Assembly: GCF_009729055.1 (NCBI RefSeq)
Contig: NZ_CP045484.1
Coordinates: 992,001 to 1,056,000, forward strand
Origin: Sulfurisphaera ohwakuensis
Lineage (GTDB): Archaea > Thermoproteota > Thermoprotei_A > Sulfolobales > Sulfolobaceae
Reading direction: 5' to 3'
DNA length: 64,000 bases
Numbering within the stretch: the first letter of the stretch is position 1; each line of letters opens with the position of its first letter. The position numbers were made by a program, and so were the translations under genes. This document shows positions 1-9,183 of this stretch, piece by piece. The notes beneath the pieces were generated by a model. That model had not been told where the DNA came from and searched no databases. It saw nothing but the letters and a program-made list of their open reading frames with translations.

Positions 1-2
1 TT

Positions 3-497
3 AACGGAAATGTAATAGAAGGAGATCTAAAACCATCAATAGAGGTATATGCACATTTAGAAGTATACAAAAAAAGGCCAGACGTTAATGCAGTAATTCA
101 TGCTCATGTACCATACGTAATGGGAGCAACAATATCTGGCTTTTTAGAAACTACTCACGGAGAAGCTGCAGCAATTTTGGGTGAAGTTAAGATTATACCT
201 TACTATCATCCTGGAACTAAAGAATTAGCTAAAGCAGTAGGAGAAGCTTTCCAAGGAGTAGGAATGAAAGTACCTAGAGTAGTAATTACATTAAATCATG
301 GGGCTTTTTCAGCTGGGGCTTGTATCCATGAAGCAAGAGCTTTTATGGAAATCTTAGATGAGTGGGCAAGATTTAATGTTGCTGCTAAGACACTTGGTGG
401 AATAAAGCATAAATTAACTTTATTAGACTTAAGAAAGCCTGGGGCTGGATATATTAGGGCGGTGAAATTTGGAGGAAGAGCTGGTAAAATGTCTTGA
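3..497 (+). CDS. Class II aldolase/adducin-family protein, C-terminal part (5' end outside window)
   Basis: The frame is open from the first bases of the window, so the true start lies upstream. The visible part has the zinc-site HxH motif (HAHVPYV, residues about 35-41 of the visible part), a later IPYYHPG segment and a NHGAFSAG segment, the order seen in class II (zinc-dependent) sugar-phosphate aldolases such as fuculose-1-phosphate aldolase. The family cleaves or epimerises small phosphorylated sugars in the cytosol; the substrate here cannot be told. It overlaps the next gene by 29 bases, so the two are probably cotranscribed. It faces the hydrogenase operon, but no functional link is evident. 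Confidence 0.8.
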   Translation, partial: NGNVIEGDLKPSIEVYAHLEVYKKRPDVNAVIHAHVPYVMGATISGFLETTHGEAAAILGEVKIIPYYHPGTKELAKAVGEAFQGVGMKVPRVVITLNHGAFSAGACIHEARAFMEILDEWARFNVAAKTLGGIKHKLTLLDLRKPGAGYIRAVKFGGRAGKMS

Positions 498-774
498 AAA
501 TTTAAAAAATGTAGTAGAACCAGAAACTGGAATATCAATTGTAGACTTAGGCTTAGTTAGAGTTAGTAAAGAGAACGGTGAAACTACAATATATTATATA
601 CCAATTTCTGCTTACACATCACCAATTTTAGTAATTGCAGTTGGAATTCAGATACTGAAAGAATGTAAGGCAAAAGTTAAGGTTGAAAATTACTACCTTG
701 AGGAGGAGATAAATAAAAGGCTTGAGGTGTTAATAAATGAACTCTCACGCTTACCTAGCCAAACAACTACTTAA
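469..774 (+). CDS. DUF59/MIP18-family protein (Fe-S assembly type)
   Basis: 101 residues starting at a TTG; the codon two triplets upstream is a stop, so TTG is the only sensible start. The core VEPETGISIVDLGLV segment followed by a YTSPILVIAVGIQI stretch resembles the DUF59 fold, where a conserved DP-E-G-IVDLGLI signature is typical. DUF59 proteins act in iron-sulfur cluster assembly or transfer. The usual cysteine after the signature is not at the expected place (the residues are SAYTSP), so metal or cluster handling may differ. It sits between the aldolase and a small unknown gene with overlaps on both sides, facing a hydrogenase operon that needs Fe-S clusters. A role there is only inferred. 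Confidence 0.6.
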   Translation: MEEELVKCLENLKNVVEPETGISIVDLGLVRVSKENGETTIYYIPISAYTSPILVIAVGIQILKECKAKVKVENYYLEEEINKRLEVLINELSRLPSQTTT

Positions 775-1045
775 AATATCTGAAAATACAAATGACAATA
801 CAGTAAAAATGCAAGCTATTATGAGATGCATAGAAGAAATTGCGACTTATAAATATAATTTAGATGATTCATCACAAGATTACAAGAAGATGCTAGTGGC
901 TACTATAAGGAATGATAAAGAACTTTACCCTCTTTATTCACAGATTTTAGATATGATATTCTACTATTTGTTGGGAGAAGAAGTTAAAATAGATGATATA
1001 AAGAAAAAAGTAGAGGAAATAGTTAATCAGATAAAAGAGATTTAA
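737..1045 (+). CDS. Hypothetical protein, 102 aa, helical
   Basis: I do not recognise this protein. It starts at an ATG inside the end of the DUF59 gene and its 3' end overlaps the convergent hypC-like gene by 23 bases. The sequence is charged and helix-rich, with a C-terminal lysine/glutamate-rich stretch (DDIKKKVEEIVNQIKEI) that could be a short coiled coil. There is no signal peptide, membrane segment or cysteine pair. Its place at the end of a tight three-gene unit facing the hydrogenase genes is the only clue to function. Confidence 0.6.
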   Translation: MNSHAYLAKQLLKISENTNDNTVKMQAIMRCIEEIATYKYNLDDSSQDYKKMLVATIRNDKELYPLYSQILDMIFYYLLGEEVKIDDIKKKVEEIVNQIKEI

Positions 1046-1253
1046 GTTTATTCTTTAAATCTTCCTCAACTTCTTCGGCGTTTAAAACTTTAATAGCGTA
1101 ACCGGCATGGACTAGAACATAATCACCAACTTTAGCATTAACTAAAGAAATTTTAACATTCCTAATAATTCCATTAAAATCAACCCTAGCCTCTTCACCT
1201 TGAATTTCTATGATCTTCCCAACATGTGCAATATCATAGGGATCATATTCCAT
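1023..1253 (-). CDS. hypC: HypC/HupF-family hydrogenase maturation protein lacking the N-terminal Cys
   Basis: 76 residues. The core (VGKIIEI near residue 11, VDFNGIIRNVKISLV, then VGDYVLVHAGYAIKVL) matches the small beta-barrel of HypC/HupF chaperones, which carry the Fe(CN)2CO precursor to the large subunit of [NiFe]-hydrogenase. Canonical HypC starts Met-Cys, and that Cys2 is functionally essential. Here the protein starts MEYDPYDIAHVG and has no cysteine at all. An in-frame stop lies three codons upstream of the ATG, so no alternative start supplies one. It is the last gene of the hydrogenase operon, two bases after the protease gene. It may be a divergent partner of a canonical HypC elsewhere. 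Confidence 0.8.
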   Translation of the reverse strand: MEYDPYDIAHVGKIIEIQGEEARVDFNGIIRNVKISLVNAKVGDYVLVHAGYAIKVLNAEEVEEDLKNKLKSLLSD

Positions 1254-1255
1254 AA

Positions 1256-1747
1256 TTATTCACTCTTTTCCGGGTTATATACACATTTCTCTTTAATATA
1301 TCTTATAATATCTGGAATGTTAAAGTTCGTTTTTATTCCCTGCTCCTCTAAAAAATGTTTAAAAATTGGTAATAATTTTTCGATTCTGTCTATACATCTT
1401 TGTGATAATCCTTCCCTAATATCTATGCTTTCTGGCTTACAAGCTATCAGATAAAACTTCTTATTATCATACATTTTAAGCAAAATAGATAGACCTAAAT
1501 CATGAGATAAAGGTTCTAAGTTTTGACTAGCTTTAAGCTCATATATTCCATATTCATCATTTATATTAGCTATATCTAAAATAATTATAGTACTATATTT
1601 ATCTAACTCAATATCGAATAAAGGTGACAAACCCAAATCAATTATATCCGCATCAAAAACAAATTCTTTAAGTATCTCAGCTAGACATGAACCAAAACCA
1701 TCATCACCCATTAACCTATTACCAACGCCTATAATTATTTTGCTCAT
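1256..1747 (-). CDS. Hydrogenase maturation endopeptidase (HyaD/HycI family)
   Basis: 163 residues from the ATG at 1747 ([10 protein letters not shown]); a longer upstream reading is possible but unnecessary. The N-terminal GVGNRLMGDDGFG motif is the family signature with the metal-binding acidic residue, and ILDIAN and SHDLGL correspond to the later metal-site segments. These peptidases remove the C-terminal tail of the [NiFe]-hydrogenase large subunit once nickel is in place. The start overlaps the stop of the large-subunit gene by four bases (ATGA), indicating translational coupling. The neighbouring large subunit still carries a removable tail, so the pair is self-consistent. Confidence 0.92.
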   Translation of the reverse strand: MSKIIIGVGNRLMGDDGFGSCLAEILKEFVFDADIIDLGLSPLFDIELDKYSTIIILDIANINDEYGIYELKASQNLEPLSHDLGLSILLKMYDNKKFYLIACKPESIDIREGLSQRCIDRIEKLLPIFKHFLEEQGIKTNFNIPDIIRYIKEKCVYNPEKSE

Positions 1748-3267
1748 ATTAACTTCTCCAAAACGTAGTCTTTGCCTATAATATGTACGGCACATGCGGA
1801 GCAGGGATCAAAACTTCTTATCACACGTAAAACATCTAAACCAGAAGGTTTTTCTACTTCCTCAGTAACTCTTTGCCCAATGATGCTTACTTCTACTGGT
1901 CCGTCATTGCTACTAAAGTTCCTATCTGTGGGAGTTATAATTTGATATCTTGTGATTGTGTCACCCTTTGATATAACCCAATGAGCATTACCACCTCTAG
2001 GTGCATCATGTGCTCCCACTGCCAACTCACTCTCTTTTCTCTTATTCTGTTTTATCTCCTTACTTACCTCCACATTCAATAAGTACTCATGGAGTAAACC
2101 TATAGTAAATACTCTGGCAAAGAATCTTTCAATAACATCATTAGCAACATATTCCCACTCGTGATCAAAGGCTTTAGGTTTTCCTTTAACCACTCTATAT
2201 GCATAAAGCCTTGCTATATCTCCAGTAGATGGCATGAATTCTTCTGAGTTAAAAGCCTGCTTAACCGTAAATAAATAGTCTCCTTTAAAGTTCTTCAACT
2301 TAGTCTCCTTATTCCATGGGTGATGTAAATCAACTTTATTCCCCAAGGGATCACTAAATACAGTTTGACTCCATTGATCGTACGCTGAATCTTCAATATA
2401 AATCCTAACTCCTAGTAAAATATCTCTTAAATTACTTGAAACTAATTCACTATTTTTGACTAGTGCGGGTGGAATAAATCTCTTTGAACCCCATTTATCC
2501 ATTTCTTCGTAAGAGGCATTATAGTCATGTGATTCTAAAAGACCATAAGTTACGAAATTTGCACCTATATCTTTATATATACCTTTATAAAATTCTCTAA
2601 GTTCTAATGCAACATAGAATAATTTCTCTATATCGTTCTTTATTTCACTAAGTCCTTGTTTAATTTTATCAACGACATTTAGATCCCTAACCTCGATTCC
2701 TCCAATCCTTAAAGATACTGGTTGCGGATATCTTAACCAAATTAGAGTAGCTAAATCTCTTAATTTAGTAGAAATCTTTAACGAAATCCTATATATTTCT
2801 CCTTTATAATACAAATTATCCATTAAGTCAGAAACTTTTTGATAACCATGACGATCTTTATAAACACACGGAGTATTTAATGCTCTTTCATATTGAGAAG
2901 GAGTAAAAGAAGCCACTATGGGAGAGGAGAAATCAATACCTTCAAAAAGAAACGCTACAGTGACGTTATTATACATAATATCAGCTAATGCATATGCAAC
3001 ATTTCTTAAATCAATAACACCAGAAGAGGGATAAACTCCGGTAGCCATTTCTAAAGCTTCAATAGAAACCAAAGTATGTGTAGCACCGCAAACTCCACAA
3101 ATTTTGCCAGCAATATTTGGAGCTAGATTTAATTTTTTATTTTTCAGTAAAAGTTCAAAACCTCTAAACATAGTTATTTTTACTCTCGCGTCAGTGTAGA
3201 CATTATTTTCAATATTTACATCTACACCTAAATGACCTTCAACTCTAGTTATGGGTTCAATCTTCAC
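1744..3267 (-). CDS. [NiFe]-hydrogenase large (catalytic) subunit
   Basis: 507 residues, GTG start overlapping the small-subunit stop (GTGA). It carries both nickel-binding motifs: [10 protein letters not shown] near residue 57 and DPCSACAVH near the C-terminus. A 12-residue tail ([12 protein letters not shown]) follows the last His and is the expected substrate of the protease encoded next. The N-terminal [10 protein letters not shown] is also typical. The enzyme splits or forms H2 at the Ni-Fe(CN)2CO centre. The DPC-ACAVH ending resembles group 1/2 uptake enzymes, but the very short small subunit is atypical for them, so I leave the subgroup open. In an aerobic thermoacidophile, H2 oxidation feeding electrons to respiration is the likely role (inferred). 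Confidence 0.95.
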   Translation of the reverse strand: MKIEPITRVEGHLGVDVNIENNVYTDARVKITMFRGFELLLKNKKLNLAPNIAGKICGVCGATHTLVSIEALEMATGVYPSSGVIDLRNVAYALADIMYNNVTVAFLFEGIDFSSPIVASFTPSQYERALNTPCVYKDRHGYQKVSDLMDNLYYKGEIYRISLKISTKLRDLATLIWLRYPQPVSLRIGGIEVRDLNVVDKIKQGLSEIKNDIEKLFYVALELREFYKGIYKDIGANFVTYGLLESHDYNASYEEMDKWGSKRFIPPALVKNSELVSSNLRDILLGVRIYIEDSAYDQWSQTVFSDPLGNKVDLHHPWNKETKLKNFKGDYLFTVKQAFNSEEFMPSTGDIARLYAYRVVKGKPKAFDHEWEYVANDVIERFFARVFTIGLLHEYLLNVEVSKEIKQNKRKESELAVGAHDAPRGGNAHWVISKGDTITRYQIITPTDRNFSSNDGPVEVSIIGQRVTEEVEKPSGLDVLRVIRSFDPCSACAVHIIGKDYVLEKLI

Positions 3268-3761
3268 TTTGCACCACCAGTTAAGGCATAATAAATTGCG
3301 GCAATCATCATTTTCTCAGATGCTGGACAACCAGGAACTTCATAAACTTTTTTACCTAAAAACTCACTTACCCCTACATACCCTAATTCTCTAATAATAC
3401 CACCATTTACTGCACATGAACCAACTGCAATAATTGCTTTAGCTTTTTCGGCTAACATAGAAATTAGTTGAGAGCATGTATATTCTCCAACATAACAAAG
3501 CTCGTCTTTTCCTTTTGGAATTGCACCCTCAATAACAAGAACGAAGTCCTTTTGGGAAAGTAACTCATTAAGATAGTCTTTTCCACACTTTTCTCCACAC
3601 ATCGTCGAATATAATTTAAAAGGAGAAGAATTAAAGAATAAATTTTCCAATGATCTACAACCACTTTTTAATATATTTATACTTTCGCCAGAGCAAGATT
3701 GAGCTTCAATCCAAACAATATTACTTTTTAATATCTTCTCTAACGCTTCACAATAATCCAT
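3264..3761 (-). CDS. [NiFe]-hydrogenase small subunit, short form with CxxE at the proximal cluster site
   Basis: 165 residues, about half the length of classical small subunits: it keeps the N-terminal flavodoxin-like domain and lacks the C-terminal domain that holds the medial and distal clusters. No Tat signal or membrane anchor is present, so it should be cytoplasmic. Proximal-cluster motifs are visible: QSCSGES near residue 22, VGSCAVNGG near 116 and VPGCPAS near 143. In the first, the second ligand position of the usual CxxC is Glu. First gene of a four-gene operon; spacing suggests a promoter at about 3770-3800. Extra cysteines ([18 protein letters not shown]) might bind something else. 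Confidence 0.9.
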   Translation of the reverse strand: MDYCEALEKILKSNIVWIEAQSCSGESINILKSGCRSLENLFFNSSPFKLYSTMCGEKCGKDYLNELLSQKDFVLVIEGAIPKGKDELCYVGEYTCSQLISMLAEKAKAIIAVGSCAVNGGIIRELGYVGVSEFLGKKVYEVPGCPASEKMMIAAIYYALTGGAK

Positions 3762-3919
3762 ATATTCTTATAGAGTAACTTAACTTTAAATCTTTTGATA
3801 AACATTTCCTTTTTTAATCTTATTACAAATTTATTTACTTAGATAGGTATGAATAGAAGAAATAACTAGTAGTAAGATTTTTAAAATGGAAATGATAATT
3901 ATAATTTAGGGGTCATAGA

Positions 3920-4996
3920 TTGAAGATCCCTATACCGCTAAGAATAATGATTTTATTTTATAGCTTAGAAATCATCATTACAGTTTTCTTATTCTTATGG
4001 CTTGTCTCTTTATCTAATATAATAGGCCCCTCAGTAAAAATAACTATTAAAGAAGCACATACAGAGGCAACGTTTTTAGTTCTAGGAATATTAGCTTACT
4101 TATTTGGATTACGTCATGCTGTTGACGCAGATCATTTAGCAGCTATAGATAATGCTACAAGGAAATTAGTTCAGGAGAAAAAATCGTCATATTTTACTGG
4201 GTTATTCTTTTCTTTAGGGCATTCTACAATTGTTATTCTTTTAAGCATAGCATTAATGATAGCTACCAGAATAATTACCTCTGACATACCCACATTAGAA
4301 AATTTAGGCTCTATTATGGGTACGCTTGTTAGTGGGGGATTTTTATATATTATAGGATTTTTAAATCTATTAGTGCTTCTGGAGATTTATAATATTTATA
4401 AAGCATATAGCAGAGAAAAACAAATTAGTGAGAATAAGCTGGAAGAATTACTACTAAAGAGAGGCTTTATGAACAGATATTTTAATAAATTATTCAAGAT
4501 TGTTGATAGACAATATTATATGTATCCAATAGGGGTTTTATTTGGTTTAGGTTTTGATACAGCATCGGAGACAGCAGTATTAGCAATATCCGCTGCTACG
4601 GCGGGAGTATTTCTTAAAATACCTTTATGGAGTTTATTAGTCTTTCCATTCCTATTTACAGCGGGAATGACATTGATCGATACTACAGATGGGTTCTTTA
4701 TGAATTCAGCCTACGGATGGGCATTTATGGGAAGTCCAATTAGAAAATTATGGTATAATCTTACGATGACAACTATTTCGATAATAGTTGCATACATTGT
4801 AGGAACCTTTGAACTATTAGGATTAATACAATCAGAATTTAATCTTTCTGGTAGTTTCTGGAATTGGATAGCAACAATAAATGGGGAAACATATTGGTCT
4901 AGCATTGGAATAATAATTGTTAGCACTTTTGCAATAACATGGATGTTATCTTACATATTATATAAAATAAAAATAGAAAATTATGATAAATTATAG
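3920..4996 (+). CDS. NiCoT-family nickel/cobalt transporter (HoxN/NixA type)
   Basis: 358 residues with about eight membrane segments. The family signature RHAVDADHLAAIDN lies near residue 65, followed by LGHSTIV, GLGFDTASETAVL and LFTAGMTLIDTTDGFFMNSAYGWA-like segments that match NiCoT signature regions. It starts at a TTG preceded by an AGGGGT ribosome site. It imports Ni2+ (or Co2+) across the cytoplasmic membrane. It lies directly behind the hydrogenase operon, divergently transcribed, and the window also encodes a complete urease, so nickel is the likely cargo. Confidence 0.92.
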   Translation: MKIPIPLRIMILFYSLEIIITVFLFLWLVSLSNIIGPSVKITIKEAHTEATFLVLGILAYLFGLRHAVDADHLAAIDNATRKLVQEKKSSYFTGLFFSLGHSTIVILLSIALMIATRIITSDIPTLENLGSIMGTLVSGGFLYIIGFLNLLVLLEIYNIYKAYSREKQISENKLEELLLKRGFMNRYFNKLFKIVDRQYYMYPIGVLFGLGFDTASETAVLAISAATAGVFLKIPLWSLLVFPFLFTAGMTLIDTTDGFFMNSAYGWAFMGSPIRKLWYNLTMTTISIIVAYIVGTFELLGLIQSEFNLSGSFWNWIATINGETYWSSIGIIIVSTFAITWMLSYILYKIKIENYDKL

Positions 4997-5642
4997 AATT
5001 TAAACTAGTTTTTAAAGATTTACATCAATAATTGAGCTTACCCCACAGTACTAGTCAGATAAATATGAAACAATAACTCCACTAATAAATACTAAAAATC
5101 CTATGATAAAAACTTGTTCAAGGATCTTCAGTTATAAGAATATCGTTTCTTTTTTACGTTATATTAAACATATAAGAAAAAGTAGCTAATAGAAAATCTT
5201 CATAGTATTATTATCAAGTTATTTATTCTTCTATGTTAAAATAAGCTACACAAAAACCTTATTTTGCATCTACTGTTTATATAAATTTACCTTGTTTAAT
5301 AGATTTGTAAAATGACGGCACCATGAAAATCTTTAAGTAAATAAAATAAGAAATCGAATTAAAAATACTTATCAACTCGTTAATGAATATTACGATTTTT
5401 ATGGTAATGGAATAACTATAAATTAAAAAAGATAAAAGTCTTATATTTAATATGTGAACTCTTTACATAGATATAATCATTTAACAAGCTTATGATTTGA
5501 TATAACTATCGTGATAGCTATATTTAGACTAATATAGATAATATAAGTGAATTGAATTTATTAGTAGATTTCTATCGAAACATATTAAAATTTCCAAAAT
5601 ATTTATTTTTGCATAGAAATTAAATGCTTAAAATATCATAAC
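4997..5642. other. Intergenic region, 646 bp, no gene seen
   Basis: AT-rich DNA with many stops in all frames. I see only short imperfect hairpins (for example around 5493-5508) and no TIR-bounded element or RNA gene. The last 40 bases hold the promoter of the next gene. Confidence 0.5.
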
Positions 5643-6761
5643 ATGATGATAGATTACATTTTTGATTTACTCTATGATATTACGATTAAACTTAAATCAC
5701 TCTCTATAAAATATGAAGACATGAAAATTAGCCATAAAGTTACTAAGTTAATTATAGTTCTTACTATGATGAAATTTCTAGTAATTTTTCCACCATACTT
5801 TATCTCTGGCTCAGATACCCTTTATCTATTAACAAGTAAATGGGATTCTACACTCTTTGAAACGATAGCTAAATATGGTTATATAAAACCTTATTTATTC
5901 GCCTTTCCACCTATATACCCCTTCTTAATCCATTTAGTCCACTTTATTTTTGGTAGTTATTACATAAGCGCTCTTATTGTTACAAACATATTCGGATATT
6001 TATTTCCTATAATAGTGTATAAAGTATTTGGCTATAAAACAGCTTTACTTCTGGAACTATTCCCCGTTTACATAATTTATTCCACTTTACCTTATTCTGA
6101 CGTTATCTATTTAACAGCCGTAGGGTTAGTCTTTTACTTTTTAAAGAAGGGAAAAATTCTTCCTGCATCAATCGCAATGGGCTTTGCTATTACAAATTTT
6201 TATAGTATAGCCTTCACCTTACCATCATTTGCAGTTAAACTTAAACAATTATTCCTAAAATTTATTATAATTCCGTTAGTTTCTGGCTTTGTTATATTAA
6301 TCTGGTACTATCTATCCACTGGTAACCCCTTCTACTATTTTGAACTAGAGAGAAATATTTGGGGAGTAAAATTTGTCACTCCTTTAGCTCAAGTTAATTG
6401 GATAATGAATGGTTGGTTCACTACTCAGCACTGGACTATACTCTCTTTTGAACTAAAACCAATAGATTGGTTAATAAGGAATCTAAGTTTTGAGATTTTC
6501 TTTATCATTCTAACTATAATGCTGCTAAGACTTAAGGATAAGGATAAATTGTTTTATTTAATTTATTCTTTATCAGTAATGATTCCGCTATTTTTTATTA
6601 TAGGCACACCAGCAATTTCAATTCCCAGATTATTGCTTGCTGCATTTCCATCATTTCATTCATTGAAAATTGACAGAACTTGGTTACTGATATATGTGAT
6701 AACTTCAGCAACTTTAACACCTCTATTTACATTTTGGCAAATTTACGCTTTTTTCTCTTAA
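5643..6761 (+). CDS. Polytopic membrane protein, GT-C-type glycosyltransferase-like (PIG-V-like)
   Basis: 372 residues with about nine hydrophobic segments. After the first membrane segment comes SKWDSTLFETIAKYGY followed by FAFPPIYPFLIHLV. This matches the WD-x3-Y/F-x2-IA-x2-GY...F-P-LYP pattern of PIG-V-like and other GT-C mannosyltransferases, whose acidic residue in the first extracytoplasmic loop is catalytic. Such enzymes move a sugar from a lipid-linked donor outside the membrane, so N-glycan or glycolipid assembly is possible. The assignment rests on this motif and topology only. It is monocistronic, with long AT-rich DNA on both sides. Confidence 0.6.
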   Translation: MMIDYIFDLLYDITIKLKSLSIKYEDMKISHKVTKLIIVLTMMKFLVIFPPYFISGSDTLYLLTSKWDSTLFETIAKYGYIKPYLFAFPPIYPFLIHLVHFIFGSYYISALIVTNIFGYLFPIIVYKVFGYKTALLLELFPVYIIYSTLPYSDVIYLTAVGLVFYFLKKGKILPASIAMGFAITNFYSIAFTLPSFAVKLKQLFLKFIIIPLVSGFVILIWYYLSTGNPFYYFELERNIWGVKFVTPLAQVNWIMNGWFTTQHWTILSFELKPIDWLIRNLSFEIFFIILTIMLLRLKDKDKLFYLIYSLSVMIPLFFIIGTPAISIPRLLLAAFPSFHSLKIDRTWLLIYVITSATLTPLFTFWQIYAFFS

Positions 6762-6842
6762 CTTTTTTCCTCTATCTCTATATTTTAAACCTTATAATAT
6801 GCAAGATAACTTATAGTCAGAATTGAATCGCAGAAACTTTAA

Positions 6843-6897
6843 TTAGGTTAATATGTTAACCTAAGATTTCTTACGAAAATAAACTTTTTATATATTA
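6843..6897 (+). promoter_or_regulatory. Promoter with perfect inverted repeat upstream of an APC permease
   Basis: A perfect inverted repeat with 9-base arms (TTAGGTTAA / TTAACCTAA) and a 4-base centre lies at 6843-6864. An A/T-only TATA-like box follows at about 6884-6897, some 25 bases before the ATG at 6915, so the mRNA is probably leaderless. The repeat sits just upstream of the expected BRE/TATA, where an archaeal activator or repressor dimer would bind. The cognate regulator is unknown. Confidence 0.5.
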
Positions 6898-6914
6898 TTA
6901 AATGATATATACAT

Positions 6915-8348
6915 ATGGTAAGAAAGACCATTCATAGTATTCATACCAATATATCAGATCTTAAAAGAAATGTGTTACATATTCTGGATTTAATACCTTT
7001 ATCCACGTCCTCAGTAGCTCCAACTTTCAGTATTGCCGCTGCTTATGGAGTAGTGGTATCCTTAGCAGGGCCTCAAGCGATAATGTCAACTTTTTTAACC
7101 GCAATTCCTTTTATATTAGTTGCGTTAATTTTCAGGCAGTTCAATATTCATTATCCTAATGCAGGTGCTTCATACCATTGGAGCACTAAGATTATAGGCA
7201 AAAAGTTTGGAGCCTTTCAAGCTTGGGTAGTAACTTTAGCCTACTTCTTTTCAATTCCACCCATAGTTATTCCTGCAGGGGAATACACTCTTGCTTTGCT
7301 TTATTCTCTCAGGATAATTTCATACAGTGTATATTCTAATCAGCTTTGGATTGCATTAACTGGAATAATATGGGTAATAATTTCTGCAATACCCCTTATT
7401 TTAGGGGCTAAACCTACAGCGAGATTTACTGAAACTTTCTTAGCGGTAGAACTTATAATTTTAGGGCTTTTCTTAGGTTTCGGTTTTACAAACTTTAAAG
7501 TCGTGAATCCGTTCAGCACCAGCTGGTTCTTTGATCCAAATGTAAATTGGAGCGGGATAATATTAGCAATGATAGTAGCTGCAACTATAGTTGACGGATG
7601 GGAGATCGATAGTTACTCCTCAGAAGAATCAAAGAAGCCTAGACAATGGCCCGGTTTAAGTGGCATAATAGGACTAATTAGCGTCCTTATAATATATGCA
7701 ATAACAATGCCTTTAATGACAATAGAGACACCTTTAAATTCACTGTCAAGCAGTGTAGATCCATTGTTCACGTGGGCTCAAAACGTAGTTCCTTCATATG
7801 CATGGTTAATTAACCTAGCAGTCCTTACTTCTACTGCAAGCTCTCTTTGGTTAACTGCCTTCATATTAAGCAGAGCCTGGTATGCAATGGCCAGAGATAA
7901 TCTTTTACCTTCGATCTTTGGCTGGCTTCATAACAGATTTAGAAGTCCTTGGGCAAACATACTCATTATGTCGGGGCTAAATATTTTAATTAACACCCTA
8001 ATGCTAGTTTCTCCTTCAGTTCAATCATTCTTCACAATAGTATTAAGTGCTGCGGGAATATTCTTAGCAATGGAGTTCTTCATGGATAGTATTTCTGGCA
8101 TAGTTTTCTTCTGGTTTAAACACAAACCTATGGGTAGAGAAAGTCTGAAAGAACACGTTCATTGGATATATAGGATAATATCAGTCTTATCTTCTCTAGG
8201 TTTAGGTGCTATAGTTGTCTTAGGATTATACTTTAGTCCATCTACTATAGGGCAACAGTTCGTATATATTTTCGCGGGATTAATGGTTTTCTCAATATTA
8301 TTTATATATAGAGCCAAGAAAATAAAAGTGAGAGAATTTGCTATATAA
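6915..8348 (+). CDS. APC-superfamily amino acid/polyamine permease
   Basis: 477 residues, about 12 membrane segments. The N-terminal SVAPTFSIAAAYG and the following NAGASYHWSTKIIGKKFG are typical of APC permeases (unwound helix 1 and the helix 3 region), and the GWEIDSYSSEESKKPRQWP loop matches the conserved APC cytoplasmic loop. It catalyses proton- or sodium-coupled uptake of amino acids or amines; the substrate is unknown. It is less similar to the three other APC permeases in the window, which share an ESSGL N-terminal motif that this one lacks. Monocistronic, with a leaderless-type promoter carrying an inverted repeat. Confidence 0.88.
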   Translation: MVRKTIHSIHTNISDLKRNVLHILDLIPLSTSSVAPTFSIAAAYGVVVSLAGPQAIMSTFLTAIPFILVALIFRQFNIHYPNAGASYHWSTKIIGKKFGAFQAWVVTLAYFFSIPPIVIPAGEYTLALLYSLRIISYSVYSNQLWIALTGIIWVIISAIPLILGAKPTARFTETFLAVELIILGLFLGFGFTNFKVVNPFSTSWFFDPNVNWSGIILAMIVAATIVDGWEIDSYSSEESKKPRQWPGLSGIIGLISVLIIYAITMPLMTIETPLNSLSSSVDPLFTWAQNVVPSYAWLINLAVLTSTASSLWLTAFILSRAWYAMARDNLLPSIFGWLHNRFRSPWANILIMSGLNILINTLMLVSPSVQSFFTIVLSAAGIFLAMEFFMDSISGIVFFWFKHKPMGRESLKEHVHWIYRIISVLSSLGLGAIVVLGLYFSPSTIGQQFVYIFAGLMVFSILFIYRAKKIKVREFAI

Positions 8349-9183
8349 ACAAGGTCGTTATTATATGATATTAACAATACATCAATAGAGTTTAGCTATC
8401 AATTTTTTAGGTTACATAACGAGAAATATAATTTTACTTGTTACATTTTAGATTTTTATTTGAATAATTACATAATGTCGTCACTAAGCTATTTATATTT
8501 CTATAAATTTTTAGCACATAGCAATATATTAGTTCAATATTTATACTCTTTATAAAGAAAGGTCATTTAATAAATTTATATACAAATGACGACACTATCA
8601 ATAATTACACCACTATTATTCGATTAAAGTTTTTCTCAATTGACATTTAGTAGATATTTCAAAATACTCACAGAAGATATTAAAATATTAAAGTAATGAT
8701 ATTATTTAAAAGATTTAATATCTATATAAGACCTACAAAAACATAAGTTTCAGCTAATGAAATTTTGAGACAAGCATATCTATCTTAGACTGTAACAACT
8801 TTACGTAACTTTTAATTATTTTTAATAATTCCTCAATACAATCTTTTTATGATTATATTTATATAGGTTACCCATGGCTAAATTAGAACTAATAAAAAGT
8901 AAGGATAAGTTATGCCATAGGTAAACACAAAGAATCTAGCTCCATTTTCTCTAAATCAATATTATAGAATACTCAAATTACTCGTAATTAACTATAAATC
9001 CAAAAACATCTTATGATAAATCAGAGATCTGATTTAATGAATAAATCGTTTCATTTGTGTAAATTATTAACTACAAAGATATATATAGTGATATATGGTA
9101 TCAAATAAACTATATTTAACTTACAAATATTTAGAAGACATAACTTATGTAATTCCACTAATAAGAAATTTTAGTGAATAATT
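8349..9183. other. Intergenic region, 835 bp, containing one MITE
   Basis: Apart from the MITE listed at 8472-8599, this AT-rich stretch shows no open frame with recognisable coding character. Bases 8610-9180 contain only short A/T runs and stop-rich sequence. A TATA-like promoter for the MFS gene is expected at about 9140-9160. Confidence 0.5.
8472..8599. mobile_element. 128-bp MITE with IS1-like terminal repeats and a 9-bp target duplication
   Basis: The left end reads ATAATGTCGTCA and the right end, reversed, GATAGTGTCGTCAT. The right end matches the end of the IS1-like element at 49374 closely over about 28 positions (GATAGTGTCGTCATT exact, then TATAAATT). Identical 9-base direct repeats AATAATTAC flank the element at 8463-8471 and 8600-8608, as expected for IS1-type transposition. 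There is no coding capacity. It should be mobilised in trans by a full IS1-like element. Confidence 0.7.
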
